From the NCBI RefSeq assembly GCF_001449115.1, contig NZ_LAIJ01000009.1:930001-994000 (forward strand): 64,000 bases of DNA, in the 5' to 3' direction. Positions 15,834 to 23,273 of this stretch are shown piece after piece; position 1 is the first letter of the stretch; every line of letters starts with the position of its first letter. Source of the DNA: Occallatibacter gabretensis. Its GTDB lineage: Bacteria; Acidobacteriota; Terriglobia; Terriglobales; Acidobacteriaceae. Made by a program: the position numbers and the translations under genes. The notes beneath the pieces are model-generated. The model did no database searches, was not told the origin of the DNA, and saw only the letters and a list, made by a program, of their open reading frames with translations.

Positions 15834-17033
15834 TCAATCCTTGTAGGGATCGAACTCGTTTGCGCCTGCCATGGCTACGCCGACCGGGGTGAGGCGGTGC
15901 AGGATGCGAACGGTGTCGTCGACAGCCTCAAGCACTTCATCGAGACGCTTGTAGCAGTCGGGCGATTCGTCGAGTCCTGCGCCGCGTAGCCCAATCCCTG
16001 CGCGCTCGATCCAGCCGCGCATCATCTCCGGCGTGACGCGACCCGCGCGCTTGACGGCGCCCGTCTTGCGATCGATGACGCCTGCGGCCTCGCGGCGGCC
16101 CATGGCTCGGCCCGCACCGTGGACTGTGGAGTAGAGCGAGTAACGCGCGTGCTCGTTCTCCACACCTTCAAGGATCACGGACTGCTCGCCCATGGTTCCA
16201 CCGACAAATCCGCGCTGACCGGGAAAGGCCGGCGTGGCTCCCTTGCGCACGACCCAGAGCATCTCTCCGCCGTGCTCTTCGCGCCATGCGTAGTTGTGGT
16301 GGTTATGCACCTCTTCCACAATAGGCGCGCCGAGAATGGCGGCAACGCGTGAGCAAACCCAGTCGCGGCCAGCGTAGGCGTAGTCGCCCGCAAGACGCAT
16401 GGCTTCAAGGTAGTCAGCACCAAGATCACTGGCGGTAGAGAGCACGCAAGGCTCCACGTCCATGCCGTCTGACGCACCTGCCGCCTCAAGAAACCAGGTC
16501 GCGGTCTTGTGGCCGAGTCCGCGCGAGCCGAAGTGCACGCCGATCCATACGCGATCCTCTTCATCCACAAAAAGGTCGACATAGTGATTACCGCTGCCGA
16601 CGGTTCCGAGCTGGTTGCGCGCCATCTGCTTAAGCGGCGAGATGGCCTTCAGCTTCCACGCCGCATCGTCAAAGAGCACGTGCGCGCGAATCTCCTCGTT
16701 GCCCGCTTCGTTGTTCTTGCGGCCTACGCCGAAGCTGATGATGTTCCACACATCGTCCATGATGCGAGCGATGTTGGCGCGCAGCTCGGAGCCAGGCATG
16801 TCGAGGCGCACGGCCTTATTGCCGCAGCCGATGTCATAACCAACGCCGGTAGGGCTGATGGCATCCCGGTAGGCGACTATGCCGCCGATGGGAACACCGT
16901 AGCCAACGTGGTTGTCCGGCATGAGGGCGACCTTGTCCGCAGTGCGAGCGCAGACGCGAATCTGGTTCAGAGTGCGCTCATCGGCAGAGCCGAAGACAGG
17001 AATCTGGTTGTCAAAAATCTCCATTCGTACCAT
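15834..17033 (-). CDS. rtcB: RtcB family RNA ligase
   Basis: A 399-residue RtcB, the GTP- and manganese-dependent ligase joining 2',3'-cyclic phosphate (or 3'-phosphate) and 5'-OH RNA ends. Metal ligands are visible: Asp67 and Cys70 in GYDIGCGN, His150 in GTVGSGNHYVDL, His167 in GVHFGSRGLGHK, and the HNHHNYAWRE cluster at 243-252. The residue expected to be guanylylated is His305 in STVHGAGRAMGRRE. All catalytic positions look intact. It is the first gene of a minus-strand unit with DIP1984. No rtcA, rtcR or archease gene is nearby. Its leader contains a strong terminator, so attenuation rather than an RtcR-type activator may control it. Confidence 0.93.
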   Translation of the reverse strand: MVRMEIFDNQIPVFGSADERTLNQIRVCARTADKVALMPDNHVGYGVPIGGIVAYRDAISPTGVGYDIGCGNKAVRLDMPGSELRANIARIMDDVWNIISFGVGRKNNEAGNEEIRAHVLFDDAAWKLKAISPLKQMARNQLGTVGSGNHYVDLFVDEEDRVWIGVHFGSRGLGHKTATWFLEAAGASDGMDVEPCVLSTASDLGADYLEAMRLAGDYAYAGRDWVCSRVAAILGAPIVEEVHNHHNYAWREEHGGEMLWVVRKGATPAFPGQRGFVGGTMGEQSVILEGVENEHARYSLYSTVHGAGRAMGRREAAGVIDRKTGAVKRAGRVTPEMMRGWIERAGIGLRGAGLDESPDCYKRLDEVLEAVDDTVRILHRLTPVGVAMAGANEFDPYKD

Positions 17034-17110
17034 TGGATTGCTCGTTTCAATTTGCTGTTGACTGTTGGTGTGGACCTGATCCAGAGGTCATGGAGATTTC
17101 TGTTGTGCAG

Positions 17111-17191
17111 AAACAAAAAACCCTGACCGCGTGGCCAGGGGCTTCGAGAGAGCTGATGGCAAATGGAGCGCTAGATATTGCTCCTCTCGAA
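17111..17191 (-). promoter_or_regulatory. structured rtcB leader ending in an intrinsic terminator
   Basis: On the minus strand TTCGAGAG (17191-17184) pairs with CTCTCGAA (17150-17143), enclosing a GAGC/GCTC hairpin. It is followed directly by CCCTGGCC-ACGC-GGTCAGGG (17140-17121) and TTTTTTGTTT (17120-17111). The last part is a textbook Rho-independent terminator 77 bases upstream of the rtcB start on the same strand. This fits a transcription attenuator or the end of a separate small RNA. Confidence 0.6.
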
Positions 17192-17361
17192 TCCTGACCC
17201 TGAGACGTGATTCCGCGATAACGCTAGCCGCAGGCTACCGGCGTCATGTCTGGGTTCGAGTTGGATTCGATACGGCACGAGTGACAGAATGCCCGAAGTT
17301 GAGAAAAACTGCAAGCGAAAAATTGATTCCAAATACAAAAAATGCATGAACCTGTCTGGGG

Positions 17362-17397
17362 GTAGACAATCTACAGGCGTGGGAGTAGATTGTCTAC
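17362..17397. promoter_or_regulatory. double palindromic operator of PadR
   Basis: GTAGACAATCTAC (17362-17374) and its exact reverse complement GTAGATTGTCTAC (17385-17397) lie 23 bases apart centre to centre. Each half is also a palindrome of the form GTAGA-N3-TCTAC. The right half ends three bases before the padR start codon, so repressor bound here would block transcription of padR and the permeases. Confidence 0.85.
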
Positions 17398-17400
17398 ATC

Positions 17401-17760
17401 ATGGTAAAAACGGAGAAATATCAAAACCGGATTGAGCTGCTGCAAGGGACATTGGACATGCTGATCCTGGAGGCGCTGCGCTGGGGGTCGATGCATGGAT
17501 ACGGCATTGCACAGGGGATTCGCTTTAAGTCGGACGAGGTGCTGCAGGTCGAGACGGGCTCGCTGTATCCCGCGCTGCACCGGCTGGAGCGGCAGGGCTG
17601 GGTCAAGTCCAAGTGGGGAGTGACCGAGAGCAATCAGCGCGCGAAGTTTTACGAGATAACAAAAAAAGGCAAAGAGCAGCTGGTTGCCGAACAGGAGCGC
17701 TGGCAGCGCATGGTGCAGGCCATTGGTGCGGTGATGGGCGCGGCTCGCACGGCAGAGTAA
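17401..17760 (+). CDS. PadR family transcriptional regulator (acidobacterial type)
   Basis: A 119-residue PadR repressor. The winged helix contains LLQGTLDMLILEALRWGSMHGYGIAQGI, SLYPALHRLERQGWVKSKWGVTESNQRAKFYEITKKGKEQL, and a short C-terminal helix. The acidobacterial subfamily is typically found next to ADOP permeases, as here: the first permease starts 12 bases after the stop. The operator overlaps the start region, so autorepression and control of the downstream permeases are expected. The ligand is unknown. Confidence 0.93.
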   Translation: MVKTEKYQNRIELLQGTLDMLILEALRWGSMHGYGIAQGIRFKSDEVLQVETGSLYPALHRLERQGWVKSKWGVTESNQRAKFYEITKKGKEQLVAEQERWQRMVQAIGAVMGAARTAE

Positions 17761-17772
17761 CGGGAGGCGCGT

Positions 17773-20394
17773 ATGCGATTTTGGGCCAGGTGGGAGCGAA
17801 AGAAGAACGATCTGCGCGCAGAGCTGGAAGCTCATTTGAGGATTGCCACGGAAGAACGCATAGCACGCGGCGAATCGCCGGAAGAGGCGCGAACCGCAGC
17901 GGTGCGAGAGATGGGCAACTCCGCACTGGTAGCGGATGTGACGCGCTCCACATGGGGCTGGCAGTGGCTTGAACATGCTCTGCAGGATATTCGCTATGCG
18001 GTGCGCGGATTCGGACGCAATCCAACCTTCTCCTTCACCGTCGTGCTCACGCTGATGCTCGGAATTGGAGCAACGACAGCGGTCTTCAGTGTGGTGGATA
18101 GAATTCTTTTTCGCAATCTTCCCTATTCCGATTCCGGCCGCCTGGTCTCAGTGGGTTTGACTGCTCCGATCGAAACGCAGGAGTTCGCGCTTGGCGGTTT
18201 CTACTATGAGTGGCAGGACAATCAAAAACCGTTCGTGAGCCTCACTTCGGAGATAGCCACAGAGCCGTGTGATCTGACCGAGGTCAATCCCGTGAGGCTG
18301 GATTGCGCGCATGTCGAAGCGAATTTTCTGCCCACTCTGGGCGTAGCTCCGATTGCGGGCCGTAACTTTCTTCCAGATGAAGATAGACCGAATGGTCCGA
18401 AAGCGGCACTGATTTCATATGCACTGTGGGAAAAGCGATTTCAGCTTGATCGCAGCGCCGTCGGCAGAGTGATTCGCATTGATGGACATCCGATCCAGAT
18501 TGTGGGCGTGCTGCCGAAGGATTTCGAGATGCCGCGGCTGCAGGCGGCAGATATTCTTTTGCCGCAGGCTTTGGACGTGGCCGCGGAGCGCAGGCAGTCT
18601 CCGGAACATGTCATGTGGGCGTTCGCGAGACTGAAACCCGGCGTAAGCATTGAGCAGGCTACGGCGGAGCTCCAGCCCTTGTTTGAATATTCTCTTCGGC
18701 TTGCACCGGCGCCATTTCGTAAGGAGGTTCATCTCCGAGTGCGGTCGCTGCGTGATCGCCAGTTTCACGACGTCCATCGAGCCGCATGGATGCTGCTCGG
18801 CCTGGTGGCCGCTGTTTTGCTGATTGCCTGTGCGAATGTTGCCAGTCTGCTCATGGCGCGTGGGGCAAGCCGTGAAAAAGAACAGGCCGTACGAGCCGCC
18901 CTGGGCGCCAGCCGCCTGCGGTTGACCCGCCAGGCGCTGACAGAATCATTCATCCTTTCGCTGGCCGGAGGAATCGCCGGTTGCCTCTTTGCCGCAGTAT
19001 TGATGCGCTTGTTCGTTTCACTGGCTCCCGAGGGACTTCCCTCTTTGAGCGAAGCGCGGATCGATTTGCGAATCTTCGGATTCACGCTTGCTGTGTCTCT
19101 GGCCTGTGCAGTTTTCTTCGGCCTTATATCCGCCACACGAAGAACTGGGCTCGAATCTTTGACGCAGCGCACGCGATTGAGCTCAAGCCGCGCCCTGCTG
19201 AGACAGTGTCTGGTGACCGCGCAGATTGCCATGAGCCTGGTACTACTGGCGGGTGGCGCGTTGCTTGTGCGCAGCTTCTGGAATCTGCAAACGCAAAACC
19301 TCGGCATGAATGCAGAGAACATTGTGACGGCTGCAATCTCACTCGGGCAGACATCGTATCCAACCGCCGAGAGCCAGATGGCGTTCTTTCAACAGTTGCA
19401 GCACAACCTGCGCTACGGTCCTGGAATTGCCATGCTGGCCATGAGCGACTCTTTGCCGCCGGGTGGCGATCATCGCGACCAGATCTTCGCTCCTATCCAC
19501 GTTGAGGGCAAGCCGCAAATCACATCGGGAACCGGTGGAACCGTTGCCTGGCGATGGGTTACATCTGACTATTTCAGCGCACTGCAGATTCCAATTGTGC
19601 AAGGGAGCGGTTTTGCAGAAGAGGAGCTGTCGTCGAGCGGGAACTTCGTCGTACTCAGCAAGTCGCTCGCCAATCGCATCTTCCCCGGACAGGACCCCGT
19701 CGGGCAGCAGTTGCATCTCCATTCCGGCGCGCCTGACTCAGAGAATCCCTTGTGCACTGTTGTTGGTGTTGCTGCGGACGTAAAAAATGGAGGACTTGCC
19801 GGAGGCGAGGAGCCGGAATATTACCGGCTGCGACGCAACCATCCTGAAGATTGGGATCACAGTGCGGTTGTCATTTTGAAGACCAACCTGCCTGCGAGCG
19901 TAAGCGAACAATGGATACGGTCTCAGGTTGCATCTCTCGATCCGACACTGCCGGTGGATGTGAACACTCTGCATGAGGAGGTTGGAAAGATGGCGGATCA
20001 GCCGCGATTCGAGATGATGCTGGTTGGATTCTTCGCGTGTACGGGTATCGTCCTCGCGATGGTCGGCCTTTATGGCGTGGTCTCGTATCTCGTAGTGCAG
20101 CGCACGGCGGAGATCGGCCTGCGCATGGCTGTTGGCGCTTCACGGGCTGATATTTTGAGGCTTGTGCTTCGCGGCGCGCTCAGCATGATTGTTCCTGGAA
20201 TTCTGGCAGGAATCGCTTTTGCTTTTGTCATGACACGCATGCTGTCGAGTCTTTTGTTCAACACGGGCACGCATGATCCGGCTGTGTTCTGCGGCGTAAC
20301 TGTTCTGCTGGCACTGGTCACTTTGCTGGCAACTTTTATCCCAGCCAGGTCTGCGATGTATGTCAATCCAACTGTGGCGTTGCGGTCGGAGTAA
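17773..20394 (+). CDS. ADOP family permease 1 of 4
   Basis: An 873-residue orphan permease of the MacB/FtsX superfamily. Residues 1-70 are the cytoplasmic ADOP head (WERKKNDLRAELEAHLRIATEERIARGESPEEA, then ADVTRSTWGWQWLE). A membrane helix near 92-112, a MacB-like periplasmic domain, an FtsX core with ALGASRLRLTRQAL, a second periplasmic domain and a final FtsX block with RMAVGASRADILRLV follow. The C-terminus ends FIPARSAMYVNPTVALRSE. No ATPase gene is adjacent, as is usual for ADOPs. GGGAGG lies before the ATG at 17773. It is the gene nearest padR and likely co-transcribed with it. Confidence 0.93.
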   Translation: MRFWARWERKKNDLRAELEAHLRIATEERIARGESPEEARTAAVREMGNSALVADVTRSTWGWQWLEHALQDIRYAVRGFGRNPTFSFTVVLTLMLGIGATTAVFSVVDRILFRNLPYSDSGRLVSVGLTAPIETQEFALGGFYYEWQDNQKPFVSLTSEIATEPCDLTEVNPVRLDCAHVEANFLPTLGVAPIAGRNFLPDEDRPNGPKAALISYALWEKRFQLDRSAVGRVIRIDGHPIQIVGVLPKDFEMPRLQAADILLPQALDVAAERRQSPEHVMWAFARLKPGVSIEQATAELQPLFEYSLRLAPAPFRKEVHLRVRSLRDRQFHDVHRAAWMLLGLVAAVLLIACANVASLLMARGASREKEQAVRAALGASRLRLTRQALTESFILSLAGGIAGCLFAAVLMRLFVSLAPEGLPSLSEARIDLRIFGFTLAVSLACAVFFGLISATRRTGLESLTQRTRLSSSRALLRQCLVTAQIAMSLVLLAGGALLVRSFWNLQTQNLGMNAENIVTAAISLGQTSYPTAESQMAFFQQLQHNLRYGPGIAMLAMSDSLPPGGDHRDQIFAPIHVEGKPQITSGTGGTVAWRWVTSDYFSALQIPIVQGSGFAEEELSSSGNFVVLSKSLANRIFPGQDPVGQQLHLHSGAPDSENPLCTVVGVAADVKNGGLAGGEEPEYYRLRRNHPEDWDHSAVVILKTNLPASVSEQWIRSQVASLDPTLPVDVNTLHEEVGKMADQPRFEMMLVGFFACTGIVLAMVGLYGVVSYLVVQRTAEIGLRMAVGASRADILRLVLRGALSMIVPGILAGIAFAFVMTRMLSSLLFNTGTHDPAVFCGVTVLLALVTLLATFIPARSAMYVNPTVALRSE

Positions 20395-20471
20395 TAGAAA
20401 CAGAAGAACCGCGAGGCGCGAAACAAAGACGCGTCAGGGATGTACAGCAACGGAAAACTATAGAGGTATGT

Positions 20472-23195
20472 ATGGGGCTTGGGTTCGACTGGGAACGGCG
20501 GAAGAATGATCTCCGCGAGGAGCTGGAGACACATTTGCGCATCGCCATCGAAGAACGTATTGCGCGAGGGGAATCGCCGGAAGCCGCACGCGCGGCAGCC
20601 ATGCGCGAGCTGGGAAATCGGCTGCTCGTCGCCGATGTGACGCGTTCCGCGTGGGGTTGGTTATGGATGGAGCGCATCGGACAAGACCTCCGCTACGCCA
20701 TTCGCCGGCTTCTCGGTTCCCCGGGCTTTACAGTTACGGTTCTGCTTACACTTGCGCTGGGAATTGGCGCTAACCTGGCTGTTTTCCAGCTCGTTTATAG
20801 CGTCATCCTGGCCGATCTGCCCGTCCCCCATCCGGAAGAACTTGTCGCAGTGCACGCTGCTCGCACGCCCTTCGATGAGGGATGGGCGGTTTCCTATGCT
20901 GCATATCAGCGCCTTCGCGCGGCTACTCCCGAAGCTCCGCTGCTTGCCCGCGCCAGTGTAGGCCTGGCCGATCTTGAGATTCCGAACCGAGTATCGGCGA
21001 AGCCCTCATGCGATCTCGTCTCAGACAACTACTTCAGCGTGCTTGGTGTGACTCCGGCGGCGGGCCGGTTATTTATTCAGGCCGACGACACATTGGGCCA
21101 GAGCGAGTGGCCCGCCGTACTACGCTACGATTTTGCCCGCGACACATTCGGATCGGCGCAGCAGGCTGTCGGTCAGCACATGCTTCTCAATGGCCGCGCG
21201 TTTGTCGTCATAGGCGTGGCGAAGCGGCGTTTCCTCGACGTGGTCATAGGCTATGCTCCCGATATCTGGCTGCCGCTCGCGCTCCAAAGCACGGGTGTAT
21301 TTACCCCTCCGTGGGACTCGCTCGGGCCCGGCCACGATGTAACGCTCAGCAAGCCCTGGCATAACCAGCCCACCATCTTCTGGCTCGCGCTCATCGCGCG
21401 CATTCCGCCTGAGCGCCGTGCCGCAGTTGCTGCACATTGGGATCAGGTCTTCCGCCCGGATCGTGAGCTGATGACCGAAGCCACCGTCGATCCGGATGTT
21501 AAAGCCGCGCTTCTTCGAGCAACCACCGATGTGGTTCCGCTCAACCATGGCAATGGCGGCATGCGGCGCAGGTTCTTAACGCCTCTCGTATTGCTCATGG
21601 CGTTATCCGCATCCATTTTTCTTGTCGGCTGCCTGAACCTTGCCAACCTACAGCTTGCCCGGCTCAATGCCCGCGCTCACGAACTTGGTGTGCGGATGGC
21701 TCTCGGAGCAAGCGGGGTCCGGCTCCTCTGTCAGATCGTTCTCGAAGACGTTCTGATGGTCGTTGCAGGCTTCGCTCTTGCTTTCGTCATGGGCCGCATT
21801 TCGAGCGGCATGCTCATACGCTGGGCCTCCAACCACAATTCGCCTCTCACGATCGACCTGCATACGAGCCTGCCCATCGCGGTCCTCGGCGTCTCGCTCA
21901 TGCTGCTGTCGCTTCTGTTCTTCAGCATCCTGCCGGCCCTTATCTTTATGCGAACCGGCGTTACGCGTGCGGCAGGTTCACGCGCGAGGGTGGCAGGCAT
22001 CGCCCAGACGGGCCGCCAGCGCTGGCGAGCAAATCTGTTGCTGATCACGCAGGTCAGCCTCTCGCTTCTGCTTTCCAGCATGTCGTTCTGTTTCGCTTCC
22101 ACGCTGGTGCATTGGGAGACTGTCGATGTTGGCATGGATCGCGAGCATGTGCTTCTGGTTCGCTCGGACATGGACGAGACTCGATACGCGGATCACCGCG
22201 ACAGGCTACCCGCTCTTTATCTCCGCATGCAGGAGCGGCTTCAGGCACTGCCCGGTGTTCGCAGTGCGGCGGTGGGGATGTGCGGGGGTATCCATTGCGG
22301 CTGGAACACTGCGATCTACGTTCATGGACGCGGCGACCTTACGAATGGGCAGGTCCACGGGCAGGAAGATCATGTCAGTCGTGGCTTCTTTACAACCACC
22401 GGTATTCCATTTCTGCGCGGCCGCGACTTCTCTTCGACCGACACAGACAAAACACAGACGGTCGCGATCATCAGCCGCTCCTATGCGCACCAGCTCTTTG
22501 GAGACAACGATCCGATTGGCCAACGTGTGGGCTACGAGCCTGCTCCCAATGACCATAAGTTTCTGATCGTTGGTGAAGTGGCCGATGCGCATGTGAACGG
22601 CCCTCAACTTGAGGCTCCGCCGATGGTCTACATGAGCATCAACCAGAATCCTGCTCCGGTACACGGCATACGAGTGCGCGTCATCGGTGATCCCCGTGCG
22701 CTATCTGAGAGTGTTCGTCAGGCGCTGCATGAAGTCGACCCCACGCTGCCTATCGATGAAATGGTTCCCTTCTCAATGGAACTGAGCGGCGACCTTGGCA
22801 CTGAGAAACTTCTTGCGCGCCTGGCAGGAATTTACGCAAGCCTCACGCTGCTGCTCGTCACGATTGGCTTCTATGGGGTCATGTCGTCTCGCACCTCACG
22901 CCGCAAGAGCGAGTTTGGAATCCGCCTGGCGCTGGGAGCGACAAGACGGCATGTCCAGATGTTGATTGTCAGCCAGGCGGCATGGATATTGGTGGTGGGA
23001 ATCGGACTGGGACTGCTGCTCTCTGTTGCCGCGATTCGCCTGGCAAGTCATCTTCTCTATGGATCAGCGGTGAGAAATTCGGCGGCTATATTCGCAGCAT
23101 CCGTTGCGTTGGCCATTACGGGATTTGCCGCTGCTTTTATTCCAGCAAGGCGAGCTGCATATGTTGATCCGCTGGAGACTTTGCGGAATGAGTGA
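20472..23195 (+). CDS. ADOP family permease 2 of 4
   Basis: A 907-residue paralogue. The head (WERRKNDLREELETHLRIAIEERIARGESPEAARAAAMREL) is nearly the same as in permease 1, while the periplasmic parts are very different, including a long insert around residues 210-330 (IGYAPDIWLPLALQST, PIFWLALIARIPPE). The central FtsX block has NARAHELGVRMALGASGVRL and the last one RRKSEFGIRLALGATRRHVQM, ending FIPARRAAYVDPLETLRNE. The codon pattern (more C-ending codons) differs visibly from permeases 3 and 4, so it may have arrived or duplicated separately. The start at 20472 has AGAGG before it. Confidence 0.93.
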   Translation: MGLGFDWERRKNDLREELETHLRIAIEERIARGESPEAARAAAMRELGNRLLVADVTRSAWGWLWMERIGQDLRYAIRRLLGSPGFTVTVLLTLALGIGANLAVFQLVYSVILADLPVPHPEELVAVHAARTPFDEGWAVSYAAYQRLRAATPEAPLLARASVGLADLEIPNRVSAKPSCDLVSDNYFSVLGVTPAAGRLFIQADDTLGQSEWPAVLRYDFARDTFGSAQQAVGQHMLLNGRAFVVIGVAKRRFLDVVIGYAPDIWLPLALQSTGVFTPPWDSLGPGHDVTLSKPWHNQPTIFWLALIARIPPERRAAVAAHWDQVFRPDRELMTEATVDPDVKAALLRATTDVVPLNHGNGGMRRRFLTPLVLLMALSASIFLVGCLNLANLQLARLNARAHELGVRMALGASGVRLLCQIVLEDVLMVVAGFALAFVMGRISSGMLIRWASNHNSPLTIDLHTSLPIAVLGVSLMLLSLLFFSILPALIFMRTGVTRAAGSRARVAGIAQTGRQRWRANLLLITQVSLSLLLSSMSFCFASTLVHWETVDVGMDREHVLLVRSDMDETRYADHRDRLPALYLRMQERLQALPGVRSAAVGMCGGIHCGWNTAIYVHGRGDLTNGQVHGQEDHVSRGFFTTTGIPFLRGRDFSSTDTDKTQTVAIISRSYAHQLFGDNDPIGQRVGYEPAPNDHKFLIVGEVADAHVNGPQLEAPPMVYMSINQNPAPVHGIRVRVIGDPRALSESVRQALHEVDPTLPIDEMVPFSMELSGDLGTEKLLARLAGIYASLTLLLVTIGFYGVMSSRTSRRKSEFGIRLALGATRRHVQMLIVSQAAWILVVGIGLGLLLSVAAIRLASHLLYGSAVRNSAAIFAASVALAITGFAAAFIPARRAAYVDPLETLRNE

Positions 23196-23273
23196 TTCGT
23201 GGAACGGTGAGCACAAGGGCCCTGCGCGTGAAGCGGGCATCTATCAATTCAGTGTGGGGCACGGAGGATACGC

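Larger units (their letters stand above)
17034..17400. other. divergent rtcB-padR intergenic region
   Basis: This 367-base stretch has no gene I can support. Its left part, read on the minus strand, holds a two-hairpin structure ending in an intrinsic terminator (17191-17111) upstream of rtcB. A short hairpin of the TAGCC-TGC-GGCTA type lies near 17224-17236. Its right end has the padR operator (17362-17397). The middle (17283-17342) is AT-rich and may carry promoters for both directions. Confidence 0.55.
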
